Translations under genes and position numbers: made by a program | From: JAHRAW01 sp965249835 | Lineage (GTDB): Bacteria > Pseudomonadota > Gammaproteobacteria > Arenicellales > Poriferihabitantaceae | DNA: 64,000 nt | Assembly (NCBI GenBank): GCA_965249835.1 | Contig: CBDFMY010000003.1 | Location: 62,001-126,000 of the forward strand | Direction: 5' to 3' | Shown: positions 43,881 through 52,933 of the stretch, piece by piece | Layout of the letters: every line of letters begins with the position of its first letter | How positions within the stretch are numbered: the first letter of the stretch is position 1 | The notes under the pieces: model-generated | What the model was told of the DNA's origin: nothing | The model's input: the letters and a program-made list of their open reading frames with translations, nothing else | The model's database searches: none

Positions 43881-46800
43881 TTATTGATCAATCTCGCGCA
43901 TTTTTTCAATCGTGAAGGCGATGGCGTTGGCGGTTTTTTGTATGGTTTCGGTTTCGGGCAGGGTGAGGGTTCGGTCTTTGCGGGATTTCAGATATTTATC
44001 CAGGGGTTGGTAGCCGCCGATCTGGAAGTTGAAAACTTGCGGCGGGACGGGGGCAAAGTATTCGTCTTGGTTGAAATACAGCTTCTCTCCTTTTTCGTCG
44101 TGGCGGATTTTTTCCACTTTATGCGAGGTGCCGGTGCCGGCGTGTTGTGCCAGGTCGCCGGCGCAGTGGTCGCGCAATAAGTGGGCTTTGATGAGTTCTC
44201 CGCCGATGTCGGCGAGGCGTTTGAATTCATCGTTTTTATCGGGGAACGGAATGCGCGGGAAATCGCTACGCAAAAAATCGGCATAGCGTTTGCGGTAGTC
44301 GGGGGAGTGGAGGATGGCGTAGATGCAGCTGAGGATGTCTTCCGGTGAATGGGCGATGGCGTAGCGGTCATCAATCCATTTACGAAACTCCGGGTTCAAG
44401 TTTTCGTTGCGGGTGGTTTGTCCCATTGTGTCTTCATAGCGATATGCTGGAAAGCATAATGCTCCTCCTCTCCGATTAAGATTCAAATCAACGATTAATT
44501 CGGCTACAAAGACGGCATTAAATTCATCTCCACCAATAGCACTTGCCTGTCGAATTGAGGTAATCGCCAAATTCTCACCTGCCAACATGTGGTGCATAAC
44601 CCGGACACGGCGGTGCACTGCCACGTTTGAGTCATAAATTGTCCAACGTATATCAAAGGGGCGATATGAAATTTGAGTCACTTTTTCTTTATACCGTCCA
44701 TCAGCTAATTGTTTTTTGGCTACTTCATAACTCCATTGTTTTTGTGCGCATAAACGAAATAAAACGCGAGCTTCTTCCTCTGTTTTGGTTGCTAATAGTT
44801 TTTTGACTTTGTTTAGTGCTTCATCTTTTGTAAAAGAAATTGCAAATTGATCATGTTGAGTTGCCAAACCTGGTGCTGGTTTTCCTGGAGGATCAAAAAT
44901 ATTGGTTATGCTCCAGAGAGATTCGTATTTTTTAACGAGCTTCTCGTCACGCGGAATAAATAAATAAAACGGCGCAGTGGGTGTTACCTGTTTCCATGGT
45001 GTGGTGGCTATATCGTTTTCTAAACAATCTTTATATTTTTCATCGCGCTTGCCATAAAAATCAGCATGAAAAACTCCCTTTTGCTTTGCGTTTGGATTTT
45101 TCACCAAAATGCTGATCGCCACGCCCTGCTGAATATCAAACACATTTTCATCCTTGCCACCGCCCGGTGCGGTTTCTTTTTTCTTGGCATTACCGTGCAG
45201 GTCAAGAAAATACAATGTGTCAAAACTATCCAACAAACTTTTCCGCATACCGCGAAAGGTCGGGTTATCCAAAAAACTGTGATTGGTGATGATGGCGATG
45301 ATTCCACGCTCCACGCTTTCCATTTTCCACTGCGCGAAGCGGATAAATTTTACATAGTCATCCTGTAACCACTTACCCTGTCCGGGTCTTTGTAACTCTG
45401 GAAAATCTTTCGTGTAATCTTGAATCAGTTTAACGATCCATTTTCCAGTATTCTGCGAATGCCCCGAATACGGCGGATTACCGGTAATCACCAACACTGG
45501 CGCGTCCTTTATTTTTTGTGCGCGATTCACCTCCTCCGCCAGTTTCGGCATCATCGGCAACTCCACCTGTTTGCCAATGCGCTCCAGCGTGTTGGTTAAG
45601 AAAACATTGATGCGCTCGTCATGTTTGAGCGGCACACCGTTATCCGCCAGAAACTGCGATAATTTTAAGTGCGCGATGGCATAAGGCGCCATCAGCAGTT
45701 CAAAGCCATAAAAGTTTTTCAGAATGTGTCCACGGGTCAACATATCGCGCCGTGCCGGCGGTGTGTCTGACAGCACTTTGCGAATCATTTCCAGCATAAA
45801 AGTGCCGGTGCCGGCGGCAAAATCCAGCGCGGTTACGGCATTGGTTTCGGCGATGCCGCCCGATAAACCAAAATCACGGCGCAACAAATCATCCACCGCG
45901 CGCACGATGAATTTGACCACCGGCGGCGGGGTGTAATAGACGCCGCGCCGTTCGCGCAATTTGGCATCGTAGGCGGCAAGAAAATTTTCATAAAAATAGA
46001 GGTAGGGGTCATCGGAGTCGTCAAAGCCTTTGCCACCGTTGCGGTAGGACATGGTTTCCGATACCGCCGCTGCGTCCATGTTGTTGACCGCCGCCAGGAT
46101 GTCGTCCACCACCCAGCGGATGTGTTCATATTCGGAGTCGTGTAATCCCTGTAAAAAGACGGTGATTTCGCGGATGACGGCGAAGTTGGCGGGGATGTAG
46201 CGGTTGATGTTGTATAGGTCAAGTTCGCTTGCGGCGGGTGCTTTGAGTTTGGCAAGCAGCAGGCTATAGACCAACGTTTGCGCGAAGGCATCGGCGAATT
46301 TGTCAAAACTGAGTTCGGTATCCAGAGCGGTTTGGAATGCGTTTAGCAAACCGTGCAGGCTGGATTTGGACGGGTCGTCATTGCCATGCGCTTCCAGCCC
46401 TTCGCGCAATAGCGCGCAGCGTCTTGCCAGTGCCGATGCCAGTCGTTTGGCGTCGCCGATTTTCTCGGCTTCCACTTCCATGAAGGCACGCAACAGATTG
46501 GTGAAATCGGCTTTGGTTTTTGTGTTTGGTTTTTCCGTCAGGATGGCGTCTTCTATTTTTTTGCCGTCGCGCAACCAATACCATCGCCAGGAATCGGTGA
46601 GTAAAATGTTGTCGGACAGGGCACGGTATTTTTCCAGTTGCGCCTTGCCGAGTAGTTTGCTGAGATTTTCGCCGGGGTTTTTACATTCCACATAGCCGAT
46701 TACACCGCCGCCTTTGGCACTGATACGAAAATCCGGCGCGCCGCTGTTTTTGATGCGGCTCGGCTCCTGCAGAATGTCGGCGACAACGCCAAACTCCGCC

Positions 46801-46910
46801 GCCGCTGCTTTCAACATATTTTCTATGTCGGTTCGGTAGGAAAACTCGGTGGCATCTCCCCCTGCGGCGATGGTGGCGATGCTGTGGGTGTAGGTTGTTA
46901 TCCAGTGCAT
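43881..46910 (-). CDS. Single-chain restriction-modification enzyme (type IIG/ISP-like)
   Basis: A 1009-residue fusion. The N-terminal nuclease domain has PD-(D/E)xK residues D60 in GAPDF and E75/K77 in GYVECKNPG. A helical linker leads to an N6-adenine methyltransferase domain, with SAM motif I ALDFAAGTGTF (about 361-371) and catalytic NPPY at 478-481. The rest would be the target-recognition region. There is no SF2 helicase between nuclease and methylase, unlike LlaGI-type ISP enzymes, so a type IIG cut-near-site enzyme is likelier. It lies in the accessory segment between tgt and queA. One polypeptide provides both self-marking and cleavage; recognition site unknown. Confidence 0.85.
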   Translation of the reverse strand: MHWITTYTHSIATIAAGGDATEFSYRTDIENMLKAAAAEFGVVADILQEPSRIKNSGAPDFRISAKGGGVIGYVECKNPGENLSKLLGKAQLEKYRALSDNILLTDSWRWYWLRDGKKIEDAILTEKPNTKTKADFTNLLRAFMEVEAEKIGDAKRLASALARRCALLREGLEAHGNDDPSKSSLHGLLNAFQTALDTELSFDKFADAFAQTLVYSLLLAKLKAPAASELDLYNINRYIPANFAVIREITVFLQGLHDSEYEHIRWVVDDILAAVNNMDAAAVSETMSYRNGGKGFDDSDDPYLYFYENFLAAYDAKLRERRGVYYTPPPVVKFIVRAVDDLLRRDFGLSGGIAETNAVTALDFAAGTGTFMLEMIRKVLSDTPPARRDMLTRGHILKNFYGFELLMAPYAIAHLKLSQFLADNGVPLKHDERINVFLTNTLERIGKQVELPMMPKLAEEVNRAQKIKDAPVLVITGNPPYSGHSQNTGKWIVKLIQDYTKDFPELQRPGQGKWLQDDYVKFIRFAQWKMESVERGIIAIITNHSFLDNPTFRGMRKSLLDSFDTLYFLDLHGNAKKKETAPGGGKDENVFDIQQGVAISILVKNPNAKQKGVFHADFYGKRDEKYKDCLENDIATTPWKQVTPTAPFYLFIPRDEKLVKKYESLWSITNIFDPPGKPAPGLATQHDQFAISFTKDEALNKVKKLLATKTEEEARVLFRLCAQKQWSYEVAKKQLADGRYKEKVTQISYRPFDIRWTIYDSNVAVHRRVRVMHHMLAGENLAITSIRQASAIGGDEFNAVFVAELIVDLNLNRRGGALCFPAYRYEDTMGQTTRNENLNPEFRKWIDDRYAIAHSPEDILSCIYAILHSPDYRKRYADFLRSDFPRIPFPDKNDEFKRLADIGGELIKAHLLRDHCAGDLAQHAGTGTSHKVEKIRHDEKGEKLYFNQDEYFAPVPPQVFNFQIGGYQPLDKYLKSRKDRTLTLPETETIQKTANAIAFTIEKMREIDQ

Positions 46911-46948
46911 GGCGTGGATTGTAACCTTCTATCGCCCTGGTGCGCGCA

Positions 46949-47983
46949 TCAACCGATGACCTCCCGTTCCACGAACATCGCGTCTCCATAACTGTAGAAG
47001 CGAAAGTCGTGGGCGATGGCGTAATGGTAGGCGTACATGGTTTTATCATAACCGGCGAAGGCGCATACCATCATCAGCAAAGTGGAACGCGGCAAATGGA
47101 AGTTGGTGATTAATGCGTCCACTGCGCGGAAGCGGTATCCGGGCAGGATAAACAATTCGGTGTCTCCTGAAAACGGTTTTAGTTGATCTGCTTGAGCAGA
47201 CAACGCGACGCTCTCAAGCGCGCGAACTACGGTGGTGCCCACTGCGATAACTCGACCGCCACGCGACTTTGCCCGATTGATTTGCTCGCACGCACGCCGC
47301 TCCACTTTGATCCATTCCCGATGCATGGCGTGTGCCGCCGGCGATTCGGTGCGAACCGGTTGGAAAGTGCCGGCACCGACATGCAAGGTTATCGTCGCCC
47401 AGTCAATTCCGGCGCGGCGCAATTGGTCGATGAGATGCTGGTCGAAGTGCAACCCGGCGGTGGGTGCCGCCACCGCGCCGTTGACGCGGGAATACACGGT
47501 CTGGTATCGTGAAAAATCCTCGTCCACCGCCGCACGCTCGATGTAAGGCGGCAACGGCATGGTGCCGTGGGAATGAAACAGCGTCGCCGGGTCGCGGTCG
47601 CATTGGATGACAAAAAATCCGTCTCGGCGTTCGCATACCAGCAGTTTCGCCGCACCGACTACTAGCGTCTGGCGCGTCCGCACCGGTTTGTTGGCGCGCA
47701 GTTGCACCAGCGCGGTGTTGCCGTCAAGGATGCGCTCCAACAGAACTTCGACCCGTCCGCCGGTGGGTTTGCGCGCAAATAAACGTGCCGGCACCACCCG
47801 AGTGTTGTTTGCCACCAGCACATCGCCGGGCTTTAGCAAATTGCCGATCTCACCAAACTGAAGCGCCGTCGGCGCGGCCTCATCCGCCGGCACCGCCAAC
47901 AGCCGGCTGGCAGTGCGCTCGGCAGCCGGGAACTGGGCGATGCGCGCAGGCGGCAGCGAGTAGTCGAAACGGGCGGTCTCCAT
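46949..47983 (-). CDS. queA: S-adenosylmethionine:tRNA ribosyltransferase-isomerase
   Basis: Adds the epoxycyclopentane moiety to preQ1 in tRNA during queuosine synthesis. The 344-residue protein has DYSLPPARIAQFPA, VLVANNTRVVPARL, GAVAAPTAGLHFD, VGAGTFQPVR and TNFHLPRSTLLMMV, all family signatures. The start at 47983 gives the conserved N-terminus METARFDY. It is normally followed by tgt; here accessory DNA intervenes, so the two queuosine genes are probably uncoupled transcriptionally. Confidence 0.95.
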   Translation of the reverse strand: METARFDYSLPPARIAQFPAAERTASRLLAVPADEAAPTALQFGEIGNLLKPGDVLVANNTRVVPARLFARKPTGGRVEVLLERILDGNTALVQLRANKPVRTRQTLVVGAAKLLVCERRDGFFVIQCDRDPATLFHSHGTMPLPPYIERAAVDEDFSRYQTVYSRVNGAVAAPTAGLHFDQHLIDQLRRAGIDWATITLHVGAGTFQPVRTESPAAHAMHREWIKVERRACEQINRAKSRGGRVIAVGTTVVRALESVALSAQADQLKPFSGDTELFILPGYRFRAVDALITNFHLPRSTLLMMVCAFAGYDKTMYAYHYAIAHDFRFYSYGDAMFVEREVIG

Positions 47984-48122
47984 TGAGTAAAGTGGATCAG
48001 GCGAGATGATTGAATCGCATGCAGAAAGCGTGATTTTATGCAATTTCACCTCGCGCTGCCGGGAACAGATTGAGTGGGCGGTGGTTGCATCCCGCCGCAA
48101 AACTGGTTATCGTTGCCGAACC

Positions 48123-48209
48123 GCCGGGGTGGCGAAATTGGTAGACGCGCCAGATTCAAAATCTGGTTGGGGAAACCCAGTGTCGGTTCGAGTCCGACCC
48201 TCGGTACCA
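48123..48209 (+). tRNA. tRNA-Leu (CAA)
   Basis: A class II tRNA of 87 nt with encoded CCA. Acceptor GCCGGGG pairs with CCTCGGT using two G-U pairs. The stem CCAGA/TCTGG encloses TTCAAAA, giving anticodon CAA. The variable arm and TTCGAGTCC T-loop follow. Decodes UUG. The bactofilin gene follows at once. Confidence 0.96.
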
Positions 48210-48237
48210 TTTGACGCATTCATCGGCATTATTGAAA

Positions 48238-48822
48238 ATGGCTCACCGCAATAGCAAGATAACAATGACACAACCACCACTACCACCAATGAAACAAAGC
48301 GACATACAACCGCAAGACCACCCGGGCGATCAACCGGGCAATCAATCGGCAATGCAAGCGGAAAAACAACCGATGAACCCAGACGGCAACCAAGACAAAA
48401 GCGAGGGCAACGCCGTCATCGGCATTTCGATGAAGATCGAAGGCAACATTAGCGGCAAGGAAGACCTGGTCATCCACGGTAGCGTGGAGGGCACCATTGA
48501 TTTTCGGGAAAACGATGTGTTGGTCGGTGAAAAAGGTCGCGTGACCGCCAATGTGGTCGCGAAAAACATCCGTGTGGAAGGCGAAGTTAAGGGCGAGTTG
48601 CGGGGCGGCGAGGAGATCACCATCAAGCCCACCGGTCGGGTGGTCGGCGACATACGTGCACCCAGAGTGATACTGAAAGACGGTTGCCAGTTCAAAGGCT
48701 CGGTGGACATGGATGAGAAACCAGCCGCCGGCATTGAGGCTCGTGGTGTCGCGGCGAAACTGCCCGGCACCAAACCGTTCGGGCACACGGCTACGGATCG
48801 AATTATTCCACGCAAGGTTTAA
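48238..48822 (+). CDS. Bactofilin (polymer-forming cytoskeletal protein)
   Basis: About 194 residues. A disordered glutamine/proline-rich N-terminus (~60 residues) precedes the bactofilin beta-helix domain: ISMKIEGNISGKEDLVIHGS, then repeated six-to-seven-residue turns through RVVGDIRAPRVILKDG. A basic tail follows. Bactofilins polymerise without nucleotide and organise envelope or cell-shape functions. The start is uncertain (ATG 48238 or 48265). It begins immediately after tRNA-Leu and could share its transcript; a hairpin terminator lies ~140 bp downstream. Confidence 0.88.
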   Translation: MAHRNSKITMTQPPLPPMKQSDIQPQDHPGDQPGNQSAMQAEKQPMNPDGNQDKSEGNAVIGISMKIEGNISGKEDLVIHGSVEGTIDFRENDVLVGEKGRVTANVVAKNIRVEGEVKGELRGGEEITIKPTGRVVGDIRAPRVILKDGCQFKGSVDMDEKPAAGIEARGVAAKLPGTKPFGHTATDRIIPRKV

Positions 48823-48850
48823 CCGCCGCGCTTGCCTTTTCGCCGCCATG

Positions 48851-48920
48851 GTCGTTGTGGTCGTTGTGGTCGTTGTGGTCGTTGTGCTGTGTAGTGTAGT
48901 GTAGTGTAGTGTGGTGTAGT
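48851..48920 (+). repeat. Compound tandem array (9-bp and 5-bp units)
   Basis: Four copies of GTCGTTGTG (48851-48886) are followed by CTGT and six 5-bp units of GTAGT type (48891-48920, one reading GTGGT). An inverted relative at 56103-56157 has two 9-bp units and about five 5-bp units, so both arrays vary in copy number between loci. Confidence 0.9.
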
Positions 48921-48959
48921 GTTGCGCGTCGTCGCTCAATGTTTGTTCGTAATTAATGA

Positions 48960-48982
48960 GTCCGGTCAAGCCGGGCTTTTTT
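48960..48982 (+). terminator. Rho-independent terminator downstream of bactofilin
   Basis: GTCCGG pairs with CCGGGC across loop TCAAG and is followed by six T residues. It is part of the dispersed repeat sequence but is correctly placed to end the bactofilin transcript. Confidence 0.65.
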
Positions 48983-49580
48983 CTCAATGTGCTTTTGTCT
49001 TCTCAACGCGCTTTTGTCTTTTCAATTCACTATTGCCCTTTCATTCGTCATTCTCGCCGCTCCTGTTTCGTCATTTCCGCCGTAGGCGGATGTGACGAAT
49101 AAATGGAGCGAAGCGGGAATCCAGTTAAAAAACTAAGCGGCGTAGCCGCTATCATTTCGGCGGCGAAACTGCCGGCTTTTTGTCACGCGAAGCGTGACTC
49201 ATTTGCTTTGATGCCGGGCGGCATATTCCACTGGAAATGAGGAAGAATCTGTCAGCGAAAGAGTGAACACATACACCCGCCTACCGGCGAGAATGACGGG
49301 TTGGGGGGTAATGGTGAATTGGGCGGGAGTGATTTTTTTGAGAAGACAAAAACAAACGAAAAAAAAGCCCGCATGCCGGACTATTAGTATCGTTACGCAA
49401 GCGTGACACACCAGACGGCTTGCGCCGCCACTTTAGGATCCCCGCCTCCCGGCGAGAATGACGAACGATAGGTAACAGTGAACCGAGAGGACAAAGGCGA
49501 GTTGAGATGCCAATGGCACATTGAGAATAAGAAGTCCGGCTTTGCCGGACTATTAATGTCGTCACGCGAAGCGTGACAAA

Positions 49581-50951
49581 TTATGCCACCGCTACGGACT
49601 CCACCATATCGGCGACTTCTCTTGCCAGTTTTTTCACCCGGCTCCGGTCTTCTCCTTCGACCATCACCCGCACTACCGGCTCGGTGCCGGAAGGTCGCAA
49701 CACCACCCGGCCGTTTGCGCCCAGTTCGGATTGCGCTTGTTGAACCGCGGCGGCTACCTGTTTATGGTGAACCAGCCCCATGCCATCGGCATTACCGACC
49801 GAGACATTGATCATCCATTGCGGATAGATGTCCAAATCTTCCACCAGTTGATGCAACGCGCACTGGTTTTCCAGCATGGTGTCCAGCACTTCCAGCGCGG
49901 CGATGATGCCATCACCGGTGGTGTTTTTATCCAGGCAAATGATATGCCCCGACGCTTCGCCGCCGAGTAGCCAGCGGTTTTCGGTTAGCGCCTCGTGAAC
50001 ATAGCGGTCACCGACCCGGGTGCGCACGAAAGGGATTTTCATTTTCTTGAGCGCCAGTTCCAGTCCGAGATTGGTCATCACGGTGCCGACCACGCCGCCG
50101 CCGCTTTTACCATCGCTGTCACCAAGCCGTCCCATTTGTTGCCGCCGCTTTGCCAGCAGATACAAAATCTGGTCGCCGTCAACGCGTGCACCGGAGGCAT
50201 CCACCAGCAACACCCGGTCGGCGTCTCCGTCCAGAGCGATGCCGAGGTCGGCACTTTCTTCCACCACTTTCGCCATCAAGCCATCGAGATGGGTGGAGCC
50301 ACATTCGCGGTTGATGTTGAAGCCGTCCGGCTGGTTGCCGATGGCGATGACTTCGGCACCCATCTCTGAAAACACTTGCGGTGCCACGTCGTAGGCCGCG
50401 CCGTTGGCGCAATCAACGACCATCTTGAGCCCGGCCAGGGTGCGCGTGGATGCCAGGGTGCCTTTGCAAAATTCGATGTAGCGACCTTGCGCATCGTTCA
50501 ATCGTTCGGCTTTGCCGAGTTTGCCGGAGTCCACGCATTGCATCGGCTCGGCCATTTTGCGGTCAATGCGCTCGACCAGTTCATCCTGCAACTTGGTGCC
50601 TTCGGCGGAAAAAATTTTGATGCCGTTGTCGTAATAGGGGTTGTGCGAAGCGCTGATGACGACCCCGGCGCAGGCATGCGCGGTGCGCGTGAGATAGGCG
50701 ATGCCCGGAGTCGGCAGCGGACCGAGAAAGCACACATTGACACCGGCCGCGGAAAGCCCGGCTTCGAGCGCGGATTCGAGCAGGTATCCCGATACTCTGG
50801 TGTCTTTGCCGATGAGAACTTTCTCGCCCTTGCCGGCGGTGGCAAACACGCTACCGGCGGCCCAGCCGAGTTTCATTACCGTTTGCGGGGTAATCGGCTC
50901 CTCGCCCACGGCACCGCGGACGCCATCGGTGCCGAACAACGAGTGGGACAT
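49581..50951 (-). CDS. glmM: Phosphoglucosamine mutase
   Basis: Converts glucosamine-6-phosphate to glucosamine-1-phosphate for peptidoglycan and LPS precursors. The 456-residue protein begins MSHSLFGTDGVRG. The phosphoserine loop is VISASHNPYYDNGIKIF, the metal loop DGDADRVLLVD and the sugar loop GGEASGHII; VVRPSGTEP-like VVLRPSGTEP is at the C-terminus. It starts 16 nt after the ftsH stop. The usual folP between ftsH and glmM in gammaproteobacteria is absent. Confidence 0.95.
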   Translation of the reverse strand: MSHSLFGTDGVRGAVGEEPITPQTVMKLGWAAGSVFATAGKGEKVLIGKDTRVSGYLLESALEAGLSAAGVNVCFLGPLPTPGIAYLTRTAHACAGVVISASHNPYYDNGIKIFSAEGTKLQDELVERIDRKMAEPMQCVDSGKLGKAERLNDAQGRYIEFCKGTLASTRTLAGLKMVVDCANGAAYDVAPQVFSEMGAEVIAIGNQPDGFNINRECGSTHLDGLMAKVVEESADLGIALDGDADRVLLVDASGARVDGDQILYLLAKRRQQMGRLGDSDGKSGGGVVGTVMTNLGLELALKKMKIPFVRTRVGDRYVHEALTENRWLLGGEASGHIICLDKNTTGDGIIAALEVLDTMLENQCALHQLVEDLDIYPQWMINVSVGNADGMGLVHHKQVAAAVQQAQSELGANGRVVLRPSGTEPVVRVMVEGEDRSRVKKLAREVADMVESVAVA

Positions 50952-50967
50952 GATGCACAACTGGGCG

Positions 50968-52890
50968 TTAAGCCGGGCCAGTGGGCTTCAGGTCGAGATC
51001 GGATTCGTTGAGGGTCGGGGTTTCCGGGTCTTTGGGCGGGTCATCGGGCTTGGCGCTTCCGGAGCGGTTGTTGTCGGCCTCGCCAGTCTCGGGCGGGGTC
51101 GGCGCTTGTCCGCACATGATTTCCTCAACCTGGTTTGCGTCCAGCGTTTCCCATTCGAGCAATGCGCTCGCCATCGCTTCTACTTTGTCGCGATTTCCTT
51201 CCAGGATTTTGCGCGCGCGCGCGTATTGCTCTTTGATGATGCGCGAAACTTCCTGCTCCACTTTTTCCGCGGTGTCCGGGCTGACATTGCGATGGGATGC
51301 CATCTCCCGACCGAGAAACACCTCGCTGGTGTTTGCGCCGTATACGCGCGGGCCCATGGCGTCCGACATGCCCCAGCGCGACACCATGTTCTGCGCCATC
51401 TCGGTGGCTTGTTCAAAATCGTTGGTTGCGCCGGTGGTCATTTGATCCATAAAAACTTCCTCGGCGATGCGCCCGCCCATCAACACCGCGATACGCGCCA
51501 GCAGGAATGTGCGGTTGTGGCTATAACGATCCTCTTCCGGCAATTGCATGGTGATGCCGAGCGCTCTGCCACGCGGAATGACGGTTACCTTATGCACCGG
51601 GTCGGTATGTTCCTTAAGCACTTTCGCCACCACGGTATGACCGGATTCGTGATACGCGGTGTTTTTGCGTTCGTCTTCGGACATGACGATGGAGCGTCGC
51701 TCGACCCCCATCAACACTTTGTCTTTGGCTTTTTCAAACTGCTCCATGCCGACTCGTTTGCGCTCTTCGCGGGCGGCGAACAACGCCGCTTCGTTAATCA
51801 AGTTGGCCAGGTCGGCACCGGAAAACCCCGGAGTGCCGCGCGCGATCAACGACATGTCAATATCGTCATCCAACGGCACCTTGCGCATGTGGACTTTCAA
51901 AATCGCCTCGCGTCCGCGAATGTCCGGCAGCGGCACATGCACCTGTCGGTCAAAGCGTCCCGGTCGCAACAACGCCGGGTCGAGCACATCCGGCCGGTTG
52001 GTGGCGGCAATGACAATCACGCCCTCGTTGGCATCGAAGCCGTCCATTTCAACCAGCAATTGGTTGAGGGTTTGCTCGCGTTCATCGTGGCCACCGCCGA
52101 GGCCGGCGCCGCGTTGTCGTCCGACCGCGTCTATTTCGTCGATGAAAATAATGCACGGCGCGTTTTTCTTTGCCTGCTCGAACATGTCGCGCACCCTTGA
52201 TGCGCCGACGCCGACAAACATTTCAACGAAGTCAGAACCGGAGATGGTGAAGAACGGAACTTTGGCTTCGCCGGCGATGGCTTTGGCGAGCAAGGTTTTA
52301 CCGGTGCCGGGGCTGCCGGTCATCAGCACGCCACGCGGGATGCGCCCGCCGAGTTTCTGGAAGCGCGCCGGCTCGCTCAAAAATTCAACCAACTCGCCGA
52401 CCTCTTCTTTGGCTTCGTCCACGCCGGCGACATCATCAAAGGTTACATGGTTTTTGTCTTCGGTGAGTATCCGCGCTTTGCTTTTGCCGAAACTAAACGC
52501 GCCGCCGCGCCCGCCGCCCTGCATTTGTTTCATAAAGAAAATCCACACGCCGATGAGCAACAGAATCGGAAACGAACTGATCAGCAGACGCACCAGCAAC
52601 GAAGTTTCCTCTTCTTTTTTGGCGGTAATCTTGACCCCGTGGGTGAACAGGTCATCCACCAGTTTGGGATCATTGGGGGCGTAGGTGGTGAACACCTCGC
52701 CGCCATGGGTTCGGCCACGAATGGCTTCGTCATCGATTTCCACCTGAGCGATGTTGCCCTCCTGCACATGGTTCAAGAAGGTGGAGTAATCGATCTCGCT
52801 GTCGGTGGCGCCGTCCCGGTTGGTGAAATTGTTGAACACCGACACCAGGACCATGGCGATCACCAGCCAAAGCAGGATATTTTTGGTCAT
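50968..52890 (-). CDS. ftsH: ATP-dependent zinc metalloprotease FtsH
   Basis: Membrane-bound AAA+ protease (640 residues) degrading misfolded membrane proteins and regulators. Two N-terminal transmembrane helices (NILLWLVIAMVLVSVF and a second before residue ~130) flank the periplasmic part. The AAA domain has Walker A GSPGTGKTLLA, Walker B CIIFIDEID and the second region of homology ATNRPDVLDPALLRPGRFDR. The zinc site is TAYHESGHTVV. The start at 52890 gives the standard MTKNILLW N-terminus. Middle gene of rlmE-ftsH-glmM. Confidence 0.96.
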   Translation of the reverse strand: MTKNILLWLVIAMVLVSVFNNFTNRDGATDSEIDYSTFLNHVQEGNIAQVEIDDEAIRGRTHGGEVFTTYAPNDPKLVDDLFTHGVKITAKKEEETSLLVRLLISSFPILLLIGVWIFFMKQMQGGGRGGAFSFGKSKARILTEDKNHVTFDDVAGVDEAKEEVGELVEFLSEPARFQKLGGRIPRGVLMTGSPGTGKTLLAKAIAGEAKVPFFTISGSDFVEMFVGVGASRVRDMFEQAKKNAPCIIFIDEIDAVGRQRGAGLGGGHDEREQTLNQLLVEMDGFDANEGVIVIAATNRPDVLDPALLRPGRFDRQVHVPLPDIRGREAILKVHMRKVPLDDDIDMSLIARGTPGFSGADLANLINEAALFAAREERKRVGMEQFEKAKDKVLMGVERRSIVMSEDERKNTAYHESGHTVVAKVLKEHTDPVHKVTVIPRGRALGITMQLPEEDRYSHNRTFLLARIAVLMGGRIAEEVFMDQMTTGATNDFEQATEMAQNMVSRWGMSDAMGPRVYGANTSEVFLGREMASHRNVSPDTAEKVEQEVSRIIKEQYARARKILEGNRDKVEAMASALLEWETLDANQVEEIMCGQAPTPPETGEADNNRSGSAKPDDPPKDPETPTLNESDLDLKPTGPA

Positions 52891-52933
52891 GTTGGACACT
52901 GGTAAAGTTCTCGTTATGCGTTGGTTGCTAATT

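Larger units (their letters stand above)
48823..49580. repeat. Repeat-rich intergenic region 1
   Basis: No gene is supported here. It is a mosaic of (i) a family A-like element with internal tandem arrays at 48838-48946, (ii) a GCCGGGCTTTTTT hairpin, and (iii) two copies of a family B unit around 49268-49420 and 49430-49580, each with CGGCGAGAATGACG, a GAGAAGACAAA-like stretch or its degenerate form, a GTCCGG/CCGGAC hairpin and a GTCACGC(G)AAGCGTGAC palindrome. Parts recur at 54.8-56.0 kb and 58.8-59.6 kb. Confidence 0.8.

Noticed and set aside
48851..48920. CRISPR-like array
   Set aside because: Units of 9 and 5 bp without spacers and no cas genes; it is a simple compound tandem repeat.
48280..48987. 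Minus-strand open frame of 235 codons opposite bactofilin
   Set aside because: Its N-terminus is built from the tandem repeats (a long threonine run), and the remainder is antisense to the bactofilin domain.
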